Program-made: the position numbers and the translations under genes
Part shown: positions 54,092 to 63,699 of the stretch, piece by piece
Layout of the letters: each line of letters begins with the position of its first letter
Numbering within the stretch: the first letter of the stretch is position 1
The notes under the pieces: generated by a model
Databases searched by the model: none
Told to the model about the DNA's origin: nothing
The model's input: only the letters and a program-made list of their open reading frames with translations
NCBI GenBank assembly: GCA_000756795.1
Contig: CCSI01000001.1
Span: forward strand, 496,001 to 560,000
Length of the DNA: 64,000 nucleotides
From: Qipengyuania vulgaris
Lineage (GTDB): Bacteria; Pseudomonadota; Alphaproteobacteria; Sphingomonadales; Sphingomonadaceae
Reading direction: 5' to 3'

Positions 54092-54946
54092 TCAGGTCTG
54101 GCGGCGCGCCATGAAGGCGAGCCGTTCGAACATCATCACATCCTGCTCGTTCTTGAGCAATGCGCCGTGGAGCGGCGGGATGGCGCTGTTGGGGTTGCTG
54201 TCCTGCAGCACTTCCAGCGGCATGTCCTCGTTCAGCAGGAGCTTGAGCCAGTCGAGCAATTCGCTGGTGCTGGGCTTCTTCTTGAGGCCGGGTACGTCGC
54301 GCAGTTCGTAGAAGATTTCCATCGCCTTGGTGACGAGGTTCTTCTGGATGTCGGGGAAGTGGACCTCGATGATGTCGCGCATCGTATCGCGGTCGGGGAA
54401 CTTGATGTAGTGGAAGAAGCAGCGGCGCAGGAAAGCGTCGGGCAGTTCCTTCTCGTTGTTCGAGGTGATGACGACGATGGGGCGTTCCTTCGCCTCGATC
54501 CGCTCATGCGTTTCGTAGACATCGAAGCTCATCCGGTCGAGTTCCTGCAAGAGGTCGTTCGGGAACTCGATGTCTGCCTTGTCGATTTCGTCGATCAGCA
54601 GGACGGGCAGTTCGGGCGAGGTGAACGCCTCCCACAGCTTGCCCTTCTTGATGTAGTTCGAGATGTCATGGACGCGCTCGTCGCCGAGCTGGCCGTCGCG
54701 CAGGCGGGCGACCGCGTCATATTCATAAAGGCCCTGCTGCGCCTTGGTGGTGGACTTGACGTTCCACTCGATCATCGGCGCGCCGAGCGCCTTGGAAATC
54801 TCGTGCGCGAGGACGGTCTTGCCCGTGCCCGGCTCGCCTTTCACCAGCAATGGGCGGCGCAGAGTGACCGCAGCATTCACCGCAACCTTCAAATCCTCGG
54901 TGGCGATATAGGAACTGGTGCCTTCGAAACGGGTCTGGTCGGACAT
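54092..54946 (-). CDS. MoxR family AAA+ ATPase
   Basis: A 284-residue protein. Walker A GEPGTGKT (about 37-44), Walker B LLIDEIDKAD (about 116), sensor 1 ITSNNEKELPDAF and an arginine-finger region FLRRCFFHYIKFPD, all typical of MoxR. Start ATG 54946 has AAGGGAA upstream. MoxR proteins are chaperones that insert metal centres or activate complexes together with VWA partners, here most likely the CoxE-like protein at 51286. The bidirectional terminator suggests the two now have separate transcripts. Confidence 0.95.
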   Translation of the reverse strand: MSDQTRFEGTSSYIATEDLKVAVNAAVTLRRPLLVKGEPGTGKTVLAHEISKALGAPMIEWNVKSTTKAQQGLYEYDAVARLRDGQLGDERVHDISNYIKKGKLWEAFTSPELPVLLIDEIDKADIEFPNDLLQELDRMSFDVYETHERIEAKERPIVVITSNNEKELPDAFLRRCFFHYIKFPDRDTMRDIIEVHFPDIQKNLVTKAMEIFYELRDVPGLKKKPSTSELLDWLKLLLNEDMPLEVLQDSNPNSAIPPLHGALLKNEQDVMMFERLAFMARRQT

Positions 54947-55046
54947 GAGTTTTCCCTTGCAACTTTGTGCGATGCGTTAGGGGGCTGGCACTCTCAGGGC
55001 AAGGGGGCGTTGTAGGCCAAGAGCGATGAGCGCCGAAGGAGGGCCC

Positions 55047-56267
55047 ATGCCGACAGAGAATATCACGATTGCGACCGATGCCGGGCACGAGCTGACCGGC
55101 TCGCTGGAGCTGCCGACCGGCCTCGTGCGCGGGGCGGCGCTGTTTGCGCATTGCTTCACCTGTACCAAGAACAGCAAGGCGGCCGTGACCGTTGCGCGGG
55201 CGCTGGCCAAAGAAGGCATCGCAACGCTGCGCTTCGACTTTACCGGCCTTGGCGGCAGCGGCGGAGAATTCGGACGCGCGGGGTTCGCTGTCGATGTTTC
55301 GGACCTCGTAGCGGCGGGGGAAGACCTTATCGAGCGGTTCGCGCAGCCCATCCTGCTGGTGGGTCACAGCCTCGGCGGTGCAGCAGTGCTGGCGGCGGCT
55401 GACGAGATCGGATTCGAGCGGATTGCCGCGGTTGCCACCATCGGCGCCCCTTCCGATGTCCCGCACGTGCTCGCCAATATCGACGGCGATATCGACATGA
55501 TACGCGAGGATGGCGAGGGCGAGGTACGCATCGGCGGACGTGAATTCACGCTGGGCCGCGAATTTATCGAGAAGGTCGAGAATACCGACTTGCTCAGCGA
55601 GGTGGCCCGGTTGCGCAAGCCGCTCCTGTTCCTCCATTCACCGACCGACGATGTGGTCGGCATCGACCATGCGAGCGCTCTGTTCCAGGCGGCCAAGCAC
55701 CCGAAGAGTTTTGTCAGCCTCGAAGGTGCGGACCACCTCTTGCTGCGAGCGGAAGATGCATCCTTCGTCGCTACGGTCATTGCGGGCTGGGCGAGCCGTT
55801 ACCTGCCGATGCGCGACGATTGGCCAATGCCTGACGAGGGTGTGGTGACCTGTATGGGGCACGGCAAATTCGGCACGGAAATCCATACTACGACCCACCA
55901 GTTCATCGCAGACGAGCCCAAATCCTATGGCGGTGACGATACAGGGCCCACGCCCTACGACCTGGTGCTGGGCGCGCTCGGTGCTTGCACGTCGATGACG
56001 ATGAAGATGTATGCCGACCGCAAGGAATGGCCACTCGAAGGCGTGCAAATCCACCTCACCCATTCGCGCGACCACGCGAAGGACTGCAAGGAGTGCCTGG
56101 CCGAAGAGGATGGCATGCCGTACCAGTTGCTGACGCGCGAAATCAGCATTCGCGGGGACAGTCTCGACGAGGACCAGCGGGCGCGCTTGCTCGAAATCGC
56201 AGATAAGTGCCCGGTTCACAAAACGCTGGAAGGACGGATCAGCGTCGAGACGCGGCTTGCGGATTAG
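55047..56267 (+). CDS. Bifunctional alpha/beta hydrolase and OsmC family protein
   Basis: A 406-residue fusion. The N-terminal hydrolase (1-250) has [17 protein letters not shown] with nucleophile Ser, and [13 protein letters not shown] plus GADHLLL with the Asp and His. The C-terminal OsmC domain (about 265-405) has [16 protein letters not shown] and [10 protein letters not shown], the two peroxidatic/resolving Cys. OsmC reduces organic hydroperoxides. This fusion is known in sphingomonads. Start ATG 55047 has GAAGGAGGG a few bases before; ATG 55026 is possible but has a weaker site. Confidence 0.94.
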   Translation: MPTENITIATDAGHELTGSLELPTGLVRGAALFAHCFTCTKNSKAAVTVARALAKEGIATLRFDFTGLGGSGGEFGRAGFAVDVSDLVAAGEDLIERFAQPILLVGHSLGGAAVLAAADEIGFERIAAVATIGAPSDVPHVLANIDGDIDMIREDGEGEVRIGGREFTLGREFIEKVENTDLLSEVARLRKPLLFLHSPTDDVVGIDHASALFQAAKHPKSFVSLEGADHLLLRAEDASFVATVIAGWASRYLPMRDDWPMPDEGVVTCMGHGKFGTEIHTTTHQFIADEPKSYGGDDTGPTPYDLVLGALGACTSMTMKMYADRKEWPLEGVQIHLTHSRDHAKDCKECLAEEDGMPYQLLTREISIRGDSLDEDQRARLLEIADKCPVHKTLEGRISVETRLAD

Positions 56268-57301
56268 TCGTCCGTTTTGACCACGAAGTGGTGGCTCGTT
56301 CCTTCGTTGCATTCGAGCAGTTCGAGCTCGGTGCCGAGCGAACGCGTGATGGCCTTGATGATACGCATGCCAAGGCCCGTACCTTCGGGTGCGGCGTCCT
56401 GCTTGATGCCAGCACCATTGTCGCTGACCGTGACGCTATAGCCGTCTTCATTTGCCGCCAGGGCAACCTCGACGCGGCCCTTCTTTTTTTCGCCAAATGC
56501 GTATTTCGCAGCATTGCTGACGAGTTCGTTGACCACGACCCCGACATTCACGGCATCATCGGGCGAGACCTCCACATGGTCGGAGGTGTAGGCGAGTTCG
56601 ACGCTATCATCGGTCTCGGACATGTTCTGGCGGAATTCTTCCACCAGCGTGCCGAGATATTCGTCGAGGTCGATCGTAGTCAGGTCGCCGCGGGTATAAA
56701 GATTCTGGTGGACCTTCCCGATGGCCTTGATGCGGTTCTGCGTCGCGGCGAGGGCATCTTTCGCATCTTCGGAATCGGTCTGGTTCGCCTGCATGGCGAC
56801 GAAGCTCTGTACCATCTGCAGCGAATTCGAGACGCGGTGGTGCACTTCGCGCACCAGCATCTCGAGCCGTTCGTTGGCTTCGCGCAGTTCGGCTTCAGCC
56901 TCGCGCTTTTCACGCTCCAGCCGGTCGCGGGCGAAGGCCTGGCGAAAGCGGCTGTCGAGCAGGTCGAAGAAGCTGTCGCCCACGGTCTTCACCACGAAAT
57001 CAGTCGCGCCGGCATGGATAGCTTCGACCGCAACGGCGGTATCACTGTCGCCAGTGACGAAAACGACTGCCGGGTACCCTTCCACCGCGACAATCTCGTC
57101 GAGCATCTGCCGACCACTCTTGCCCGGCATATGATTGTCGATGGCAACCAGGTCGTATTGCTTGGACTTCATGCATTCGAGGCCCTCATCGGCGCTCTCT
57201 GCCGTATCAACGTCGAAGCCACGTTTGCCCAGCGCTCGCTGGATCAGCCGCCGGAGACCGGCGTCATCATCGACGTAAAGGATCTTTTTCGGTTCTATCA
57301 G
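56264..57301 (-). CDS. Receiver plus HisKA_2/HWE-type histidine kinase, non-canonical start
   Basis: About 345 residues. The receiver domain begins [28 protein letters not shown] and has phosphoacceptor Asp in AIDNHMPG. A coiled coil leads into HisKA_2 ([21 protein letters not shown]) and an HATPase ([32 protein letters not shown]). The full receiver domain is open only if translation starts near 57301-57296, where the codons are CTG then ATA; there is no ATG, GTG or TTG in frame until ATG 57172, which would cut off half the receiver. The last codons of the upstream receiver gene overlap here. Confidence 0.82.
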   Translation of the reverse strand: MIEPKKILYVDDDAGLRRLIQRALGKRGFDVDTAESADEGLECMKSKQYDLVAIDNHMPGKSGRQMLDEIVAVEGYPAVVFVTGDSDTAVAVEAIHAGATDFVVKTVGDSFFDLLDSRFRQAFARDRLEREKREAEAELREANERLEMLVREVHHRVSNSLQMVQSFVAMQANQTDSEDAKDALAATQNRIKAIGKVHQNLYTRGDLTTIDLDEYLGTLVEEFRQNMSETDDSVELAYTSDHVEVSPDDAVNVGVVVNELVSNAAKYAFGEKKKGRVEVALAANEDGYSVTVSDNGAGIKQDAAPEGTGLGMRIIKAITRSLGTELELLECNEGTSHHFVVKTDD

Positions 57302-57738
57302 TCTTCTGCCGATGGGACCTGGATGACCGAAAGGAACAGGCCGAGCTGGCGGATGGCGTCGGCGAAGCTTTCGTAATTCACCGGCTTGGTGATGTAGACA
57401 TTGCAGCCGAGGTCGTAGCAGCGCTGGATTTCGACTTTGTCATCGGTCGTGGTCAAAACCACGACGGGGGTGCGGTGGAGCGTTTCGTCCTGCTTGATTT
57501 TCTCGAGGATCGAGGTGCCGCTCATGTCAGGCAGGTTGAGGTCGAGCAGCACCAGCGCAGGGCCATTGTGCGCGGGACCGCTCGGGTCATCGAACAGGTA
57601 TTTGAGCGCCGAAGTGCCGTCCTCGAAATGATTGATGTCATTCGAGATACCCGCGCGGCGGATATTCTTCTCGATCAGGCGAGCGTGCCCTGCATCATCC
57701 TCGATCATGACAATGCTGACGGATTGCTGCGAATTCAT
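57298..57738 (-). CDS. Single-domain response regulator (Rcp1-like)
   Basis: A 146-residue receiver. Acidic pair in VMIEDDAGHARLIEKN, phosphoacceptor Asp in LVLLDLNLPDMSG, and Lys in ITKPVNYESF. It lacks an output domain, like the Rcp1/CpdR-type relay proteins paired with sensor kinases. Its start overlaps the CHASE3 kinase stop by ATGA, and its end overlaps the next kinase. It likely shuttles phosphate between the two kinases or to a target elsewhere. Confidence 0.94.
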   Translation of the reverse strand: MNSQQSVSIVMIEDDAGHARLIEKNIRRAGISNDINHFEDGTSALKYLFDDPSGPAHNGPALVLLDLNLPDMSGTSILEKIKQDETLHRTPVVVLTTTDDKVEIQRCYDLGCNVYITKPVNYESFADAIRQLGLFLSVIQVPSAED

Positions 57739-59231
57739 GCAAGTGCCTCCTGGGCAATGAATTTTGCCGGTAGCGAAAGTCTAAATCGTGAACCTTGTCC
57801 CAGTTCCGAATCGACCTCGATCGTGCCCCCGAGGCGATAGGCCAGCGCGCGGACATTGGCGAGGCCGATGCCTTCGCCTTCCTGGTCCTGCGTCCCGGCT
57901 CGGCGGAAGAGCTCGAAAATCCGCTCGTGGTCCTCGGGCGCGATACCGCGGCCATTGTCGATGACATCGATGCGCACGGTCCCGACCGCTTTGCTGCCCT
58001 CGACCACGATTTCGCCGGCGCGCTCGGGGCTGAGGTATTTGATGGCATTCTCAATGAGGTTCTGGAGGATTTGCTCGACCGCGATCCGGTCGCTCTCCAG
58101 TTCGGGAATGGATTTCACCGCGATGGTCGCGCCCGCGTCCTCGGTGCGCTGGTAGAGCGAGTCGACGATGTTCTCGACCAGTTCCTCCATGTCGAGCTCT
58201 TCGGGCTGCAGCTTGCGCCGCCCCTGCCGCGAGAGTTCGAGGATGGAATTGATGAGACGGTCCATCTTCTCTGTCGAGGTACGGATGAAGCCGAGCGCTT
58301 CTGGCAGGTCCTCGTCGACTGCGAGCCAGGCCTCTTCGTCCCGCAGGTCCGGGTGGTTTGCGTAAAGCTCCTCGAGATGCGCGTGAATAATCTTGCGGGC
58401 TTCGTCCAATTCGGAAGTGAAACCGAGCACATTGACCAGTGGTGAGCGCAAATCGTGGCTGACTATATAAGCGAAACGCTGGATTTCCTCGTTTGCACGG
58501 ATGAGCTCGGCCGTCCGGCTTTGCACGGCGGTTTCGAGGCCCGTGTTCGCTTCGCGAAGGCTGACCTGAGCTGCGGCAAGATCGCGATTGTATCGCAGCA
58601 CGATCGAAACGGCGGTCACCAGCACACCGAGCAGCAGCATGAGCGACAGGCCACCGACGATGTAGAACAGGAGCAGCGAATCCAGCTGCGCGCGGTTGCG
58701 TTCGACGAGGGTGCGGGATTCCGCGGCCGACATTTCTTCGGCGATTTCGCGAATGTCCTGCGTGATCAGGACCGCGCCATCGGTGTTGAAATCCATGGTG
58801 TCCGCATCGGCAACCGCCGCCTCCGGGTCGGCAAACATGGCGTCGATCATCACCGTGCGCTCGGCATTGAGCTCGCGAATTTCTTCCAGGCGATCGCGTT
58901 GTTCGACGCTGACAAGCATGTCGGCCAACCGTGCCTGCTCACTTTCGAAGTCGGAACTCGCTTCGCGAACGGTTCTTGCGAAAAGCGGGTCTGGCTGGAG
59001 CAGGAAACCACGCCGCCCAACAGCTATCTGTTCGCTGAAGGTTGCGAGGCTGTCGATGCTGGCTTGTCGCTCGAGCGTCTTTTCGACGGCATCGGTGTCC
59101 TCGGTAATCGCGCCGAGGGTCATGAATGCAGTGATCAGCGCAGTTGCGAGAAGAGCGAGACCGACGCCCAGCAGCAGGAGGACGCGCCGACGGCCGATTG
59201 CCTCGTACCTTCTGCGAACCGAATCCGTCAT
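57735..59231 (-). CDS. CHASE3-domain sensor histidine kinase
   Basis: A 498-residue inner-membrane kinase. Two membrane helices (about 16-40 and 185-208) frame a periplasmic CHASE3 domain (GRRGFLLQ...FEREQA-like DFESEQARLADML). HisKA has FAYIVSHDLRSPLVNVLGF with the phospho-His, and HATPase_c has LIENAIKYL, NGRGI and GEGIGLANVRAL. Start ATG 59231 has GGGAG upstream. First gene of the three-gene phosphorelay. The CHASE3 ligand is unknown. Confidence 0.94.
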   Translation of the reverse strand: MTDSVRRRYEAIGRRRVLLLLGVGLALLATALITAFMTLGAITEDTDAVEKTLERQASIDSLATFSEQIAVGRRGFLLQPDPLFARTVREASSDFESEQARLADMLVSVEQRDRLEEIRELNAERTVMIDAMFADPEAAVADADTMDFNTDGAVLITQDIREIAEEMSAAESRTLVERNRAQLDSLLLFYIVGGLSLMLLLGVLVTAVSIVLRYNRDLAAAQVSLREANTGLETAVQSRTAELIRANEEIQRFAYIVSHDLRSPLVNVLGFTSELDEARKIIHAHLEELYANHPDLRDEEAWLAVDEDLPEALGFIRTSTEKMDRLINSILELSRQGRRKLQPEELDMEELVENIVDSLYQRTEDAGATIAVKSIPELESDRIAVEQILQNLIENAIKYLSPERAGEIVVEGSKAVGTVRIDVIDNGRGIAPEDHERIFELFRRAGTQDQEGEGIGLANVRALAYRLGGTIEVDSELGQGSRFRLSLPAKFIAQEALA

Positions 59232-59253
59232 CCAAGCTCCCTGTCCCGGTGGA

Positions 59254-59624
59254 CTAAGCCAGTGCCGTTAACGCAGTGATGCCAAAGAAGAAAGCCAGCA
59301 TTGCCCCGGTGGCGAAGCGCCACGCGAAAGACGCACCCCGCAGGCCGCGCTCCATTGCAAGGTGCCAGATGAAACCGCTCACCAGTAGCGCCACGGCTAC
59401 AGTCACCAACGGAGACAAACCGAGCCACACCGCACTCAGCAGGAATACTCAGGCATGGCGATGACCTGAAGGATCAAAGCGCCTGCGAACCACACGATGG
59501 GTATCGAGCGATAGGCCGTATCGGAAGAATACCAGTCCGGCAGCGAGGAATCCGGGCGCGATATGCGGCGGTCGTCGTAGACGATGTCTTCTTCACGCGG
59601 GTCGGGGTAGTCCCGATCAGGCAT
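59254..59624 (-). pseudogene. Frameshifted small membrane protein gene
   Basis: From ATG 59624 the frame reads MPDRDYPDPREEDIVYDDRRISRPDSSLPDWYSSD, then a membrane segment (SIPIVWFAGALILQVIAMP), and stops at 59436. A second frame, in phase from about 59446, continues without a stop as VFLLSAVWLGLSPLVTVAVALL and a third hydrophobic helix to TAG at 59254-59256. Together they read as one membrane protein of about 122 residues with a single one-base shift near 59443-59448. The start overlaps the parE stop by eight bases. A sequencing error cannot be excluded. Confidence 0.55.
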
Positions 59625-61605
59625 CGATCATGTCGCGGTCGAATTCGCCGGCATTGTTCTGGATGAAGTTGAAGCGGTGTTCCGGGTTACGGCCCATAAG
59701 CTGGTCGACCAGTTCCTTCACCACTGCGCGCTGCTCGAATTCGGCGGGCAGGGTGATGCGGATGAGGCTTCGGGTTTCGGGGTCCATGGTGGTTTCCCTG
59801 AGCTGCGCCGGGTTCATTTCGCCGAGACCCTTGAAACGGCCCACCTCGACCTTCTTGCCCTTGAAGACGGTCTCTTCCAGTTCCTTGCGATGCTCGTCGT
59901 CGCGGGCGTAGCGGCTCTCCTTGCCCGCGGTGAGCTTGTAGAGCGGCGGCTGCGCGAGATAGAGGTAACCGCCGCGCACCACATCGGGCATCTCCTGGAA
60001 GAAGAAAGTCATCAGCAGCGTGGCGATATGCGCCCCGTCGACGTCAGCGTCGGTCATGATGATGATGCGGTCGTAGCGCAGGTTTTCCGCATCGCAATCC
60101 TTGCGCGTCCCGCAGCCCATGGCGAGGCTGAGATCGGCAATTTCGCTATTGGCGCGGATCTTGTCCGCGGTGGCCGAGGCGACGTTGAGGATCTTGCCGC
60201 GAATGGGGAGGATGGCCTGCGTCTTGCGGTTGCGCGCCTGCTTGGCGCTGCCGCCTGCCGAGTCGCCTTCGACGATGAAAAGCTCGGTCTCGCCATCGCC
60301 TTCGCCCGAACAATCGGTGAGCTTGCCGGGCAAGCGCAGTTTCTTCGCGTTGGTCGCGGTCTTGCGCTTGATCTCGCGTTCCTGCTTCCTGCGCAGGCGC
60401 TCGTCCATCCGCTCCATGACCTGGCCCAGCAGCGCCTTGCCGCGATCCATGTTGTCGGAGAGGAAATGGTCGAAATGGTCGCGGACCGCATTCTCGACGA
60501 GGCGCGCGGCTTCGGGCGAGGTCAGGCGGTCCTTGGTCTGGCTCTGGAACTGCGGGTCGCGGATGAACACGCTGAGCATGACATCGCCGCCGACCATGAT
60601 GTCGTCCGCGGTCAGGTCCTTGGCTTTCTTCGTGCCGGTCAGTTCGCCGAATGCGCGCAGCCCCTTGGTCAGCGCGGCGCGCAGGCCCTGCTCATGCGTA
60701 CCTCCATCAGGGGTCGGCACCGTGTTACAGTACCAGCTGGTCGAGCCGTCCGAATAGAGCGGCCAGGCAATCGCCCATTCGACGCTGCCCTGTTCAAGCC
60801 CGTCGACTTCGGGGAAGGCCTGCTTGCCTGCAAAAGGCTGCGCGGTCACGCATTCGCGGCCGTTCAGCTGCTCTGCAAGATGGTCGGCAAGTCCGCCGGG
60901 GAACTTGAACACCGCCTCGGCAGGGACTTCCTCCGAGGCGAGGCTTTCGGCGCATTTCCAGCGGATTTCGACGCCGGCGAAAAGGTACGCCTTCGAGCGC
61001 GCGAGCTTGAAGAGACGCTTGGGGTTGAACTTGCGGTCGCCGAAAATCTCGGTGTCAGGCACGAAAGTGACAGTCGTGCCGCGCCGGTTGGGGGTGGGGC
61101 CCAGTTCCTCGATACCGCCCTTGGGCGCACCCTTGGAGAATTCCTGCGCATAAAGCGTCTTGTCGCGCGCCACCTCGACGCGGGTATAGTCGGACAGCGC
61201 GTTGACCACGCTGACGCCCACGCCGTGAAGGCCGCCGCTGGTGGCATAGGCCTTGCCGGAGAACTTGCCGCCCGAATGCAGCGTGGTCAGGATGACCTCG
61301 AGGGTCGACTTGCCCGGATATTTCGGATGCTCGGCCACCGGCATACCGCGCCCGTTATCGGCGATGGTGATGCGGTTGCCTTCATCGATGCGCACCTCGA
61401 TACGGCTTGCATGGCCCGCGACCGCCTCGTCCATCGAGTTGTCGAGCACTTCGGCGACGAGGTGATGCAGTGCGCGGTCGTCGGTGCCGCCGATATACAT
61501 GCCGGGGCGGCGGCGCACAGGCTCGAGGCCCTCGAGGACCTCGATGGAGGAAGCATCATAGTCGCCGGAAGATGTCGGCGTGTTTTCGAACAGGTCGTCG
61601 GACAT
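59617..61605 (-). CDS. parE: DNA topoisomerase IV subunit B
   Basis: A 662-residue type IIA B subunit. GHKL motifs: LDNSMDEAV, DNGRGMPV, TSGGLHGVGVSVVNALS. TOPRIM: FIVEGDSAGGSAKQARNRKTQAILPIRGKILNV and MTDADVDGAHI. The length and lack of the GyrB insert, plus RNRKTQAILPIRGK, favour ParE over GyrB. It decatenates daughter chromosomes with ParC using ATP. It is followed at once by the small frameshifted membrane gene. Confidence 0.95.
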   Translation of the reverse strand: MSDDLFENTPTSSGDYDASSIEVLEGLEPVRRRPGMYIGGTDDRALHHLVAEVLDNSMDEAVAGHASRIEVRIDEGNRITIADNGRGMPVAEHPKYPGKSTLEVILTTLHSGGKFSGKAYATSGGLHGVGVSVVNALSDYTRVEVARDKTLYAQEFSKGAPKGGIEELGPTPNRRGTTVTFVPDTEIFGDRKFNPKRLFKLARSKAYLFAGVEIRWKCAESLASEEVPAEAVFKFPGGLADHLAEQLNGRECVTAQPFAGKQAFPEVDGLEQGSVEWAIAWPLYSDGSTSWYCNTVPTPDGGTHEQGLRAALTKGLRAFGELTGTKKAKDLTADDIMVGGDVMLSVFIRDPQFQSQTKDRLTSPEAARLVENAVRDHFDHFLSDNMDRGKALLGQVMERMDERLRRKQEREIKRKTATNAKKLRLPGKLTDCSGEGDGETELFIVEGDSAGGSAKQARNRKTQAILPIRGKILNVASATADKIRANSEIADLSLAMGCGTRKDCDAENLRYDRIIIMTDADVDGAHIATLLMTFFFQEMPDVVRGGYLYLAQPPLYKLTAGKESRYARDDEHRKELEETVFKGKKVEVGRFKGLGEMNPAQLRETTMDPETRSLIRITLPAEFEQRAVVKELVDQLMGRNPEHRFNFIQNNAGEFDRDMIDA

Positions 61606-61666
61606 GGGTTCAGGCTATATCGCCCGATGCCGCACCCGCAAGCGGGCAGGCGAACTTATCCGCCTG

Positions 61667-62806
61667 TCAAAAGCCCTTCGGAGCGGTAGAGACGATGGTG
61701 ACATCGCCATTGGTGACGCGCCGGACCTCCATTGCGCGCTCGACCACGCCGTTGCGCTGGAAGCGGAATGGCCCGTCCATGCCGTCGAAACCGCCCGACT
61801 GGAACAGGACGTTAGTGGGGAAGGGGCGGCCATAGTCCCAGTCGCGTGCTGCGCGCAGGGTGAGGAGAACCGCATCGTATCCGAGCGTCGCGACACGGTA
61901 CGGCTGGCCGCCGAAGCGTTCCTCGTAACTGCGCACGAAGCCGCCATAGCGGGCATCGCTGACCGAGGAGAAAATGGCTCCGCGAAGCGCGGTCGAACGA
62001 AGCACGTCGCGGTCGCCGCTCCAGCGCTCGGTGCCAAGGATTTGCAATCCGTCGCGCTTGACGGCCTCGCCGCCGCGAATGGAGTTCGCGCCGCCATCGG
62101 CAACGAATACCGCATCTATGCCGCCGCGCTGGCGAAGCCTTCCGCCCGCGCTCACCACCGAAGTGTTCGTGCGCGAATAACGCTCGCTGGCGACGAAACT
62201 GCCGCCATGTGCAGACAGCGCCGTGCGCAGGGCTGCTTCGGCGCGGTCGCCATATTCGCCATCGGGCGCGAGGATGGCGAAATCGTCCGCGCCATTGTCG
62301 CGCGCGTATTCGACGCTGCGGGCGATGGACTGTTCGGGGATATGTCCCATCACGAAGACGCCGGGACCGGCCACGCTCGTATCGTTGGAAAAGCTGATGA
62401 TGGGCACGCCGGCAGGAGCGGCCTCGGCGCGCACCGAAACGACATTGCTGCCGAGAAGCGGGCCGAGGATGAGCTTGTTGCCATCGGCCAGCGCCTGACG
62501 CGCGGCTGCCTGCGGACCCTGCGCTGTGTCATAGGTGGTGATGCGCAGGTTGCTCGCCTCGGTGTCGAGGATGGCCATGGTGGTCGCATTGGCAATCGAC
62601 TGGCCGACCTCGCCGTTCTGGCCCGACAGTGGCACCAGCAGGGCTACCCGGTGAAGACTGTCCTGCGGGAGGCCGGAAGGGCCGGGATCGGGCGTGGGTC
62701 CGGTAGTGGGCGCTTCACCGCCCTTGGGAATAATCGAACAGCCCGAAAGCAGGACCGCACTTGCGGCCATCATCATGTTCCGGCGGGTGAAAAATGCGCG
62801 CTTCAT
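61667..62806 (-). CDS. Penicillin-binding protein activator (LpoA-like) lipoprotein
   Basis: A 379-residue exported protein. The signal peptide ends in lipobox LSGC (about Cys 23), followed by a Pro-rich stretch (PTTGPTPDPGPSG). The rest is a type I periplasmic-binding fold (VALLVPLSGQNGEVGQSIANAT, LGPLLGSNV, VIISFSNDT-like), matching the PBP-fold half of LpoA/YraM-type activators of peptidoglycan synthases. Start ATG 62806 has AGGACG upstream. It is divergent from rsmI across 38 bp, the standard lpoA-rsmI-yraN neighbourhood. Confidence 0.93.
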   Translation of the reverse strand: MKRAFFTRRNMMMAASAVLLSGCSIIPKGGEAPTTGPTPDPGPSGLPQDSLHRVALLVPLSGQNGEVGQSIANATTMAILDTEASNLRITTYDTAQGPQAAARQALADGNKLILGPLLGSNVVSVRAEAAPAGVPIISFSNDTSVAGPGVFVMGHIPEQSIARSVEYARDNGADDFAILAPDGEYGDRAEAALRTALSAHGGSFVASERYSRTNTSVVSAGGRLRQRGGIDAVFVADGGANSIRGGEAVKRDGLQILGTERWSGDRDVLRSTALRGAIFSSVSDARYGGFVRSYEERFGGQPYRVATLGYDAVLLTLRAARDWDYGRPFPTNVLFQSGGFDGMDGPFRFQRNGVVERAMEVRRVTNGDVTIVSTAPKGF

Positions 62807-62844
62807 TCTTGCCGCGTCCTGTATTGCTAGTCCATGGGGGGCAG

Positions 62845-63699
62845 GTGAGCGATACCGCCCAACCTTCACAAGACCGCCTTACACCCGGTCTCTATCTCGT
62901 TGCCACCCCTATCGGCAATCTTGGCGATATCACCATGCGCGCCGTGGACATCCTGTCACGCTGCGACGGCGTGGCCTGCGAGGATACGCGGGTTACGGGC
63001 AAGCTTTTGAAGCATCTCGGCATTTCCAAGCCCATGTGGCGCTATGACGACCACAGCGAACATCGCGACCGTTCCCGGCTGGTCGACTCGATGCGGACCC
63101 GCGCCGTGGCGCTGGTGAGCGATGCGGGAACGCCGATGATTTCGGACCCGGGATACCGGCTGGTGAACGACTGCCGCGCCGAGGGGATACCGGTGACGAG
63201 CCTGCCCGGCGCATGTGCGGCGGTAGTCGGCCTCACGCTGTCGGGATTGCCGAACGATCGTTTCCTTTTCGCAGGTTTCCTGCCGTCGAAGGAGAAGGCG
63301 CGCCGCGAAACGCTGGAGGAATTGGCGAATACCGACGCGACACTGCTGTTCTACGAGACCGGACCGCGTCTCCTGAAATCGCTGGCTGCGCTGAAGGAAC
63401 TCATGCCCGAACGCGAAATCGCCGTGGCGCGCGAACTTACCAAGCTGCACGAGGAATGCCGCCGCGGCCTCGCCGACGGACTGATGGCCTATTACGACGC
63501 CAATCCGCCCAAGGGTGAAATCGTCCTGCTGGTCGGCCCGCCCGAGGCCCATGCGCCGAGCGACGCCGATGCCGACACCATGCTGCGCGAGGCGATGGCA
63601 ACGATGAAGGCGAGCCAGGCCGCGGCGCAAGTCTCGAAGGCCACCGGCCTCGACCGCAAGACGCTCTATGCCCGCGCGATGGAGATGAAGTCCGAATGA
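62845..63699 (+). CDS. rsmI: 16S rRNA (cytidine1402-2'-O)-methyltransferase
   Basis: A 284-residue protein of the tetrapyrrole methylase fold. Start GTG 62845 (VSDTAQPSQDRL) follows a G-rich site. Motifs: LYLVATPIGNLGDIT, CEDTRVTGKLL, VSDAGTPMISDPGYRLV, LPGACAAVVGLTLSGLP and GEIVLLVG. It 2'-O-methylates C1402 in the ribosomal decoding centre, together with RsmH. Its stop overlaps the yraN start (ATGA). Confidence 0.97.
   Translation: MSDTAQPSQDRLTPGLYLVATPIGNLGDITMRAVDILSRCDGVACEDTRVTGKLLKHLGISKPMWRYDDHSEHRDRSRLVDSMRTRAVALVSDAGTPMISDPGYRLVNDCRAEGIPVTSLPGACAAVVGLTLSGLPNDRFLFAGFLPSKEKARRETLEELANTDATLLFYETGPRLLKSLAALKELMPEREIAVARELTKLHEECRRGLADGLMAYYDANPPKGEIVLLVGPPEAHAPSDADADTMLREAMATMKASQAAAQVSKATGLDRKTLYARAMEMKSE

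Noticed and set aside
59677..61689. A 670-codon plus-strand frame antisense to parE
   Set aside because: Mirror frame of a highly conserved gene, with low-complexity Ala/Leu/Val-rich composition and no family signature.
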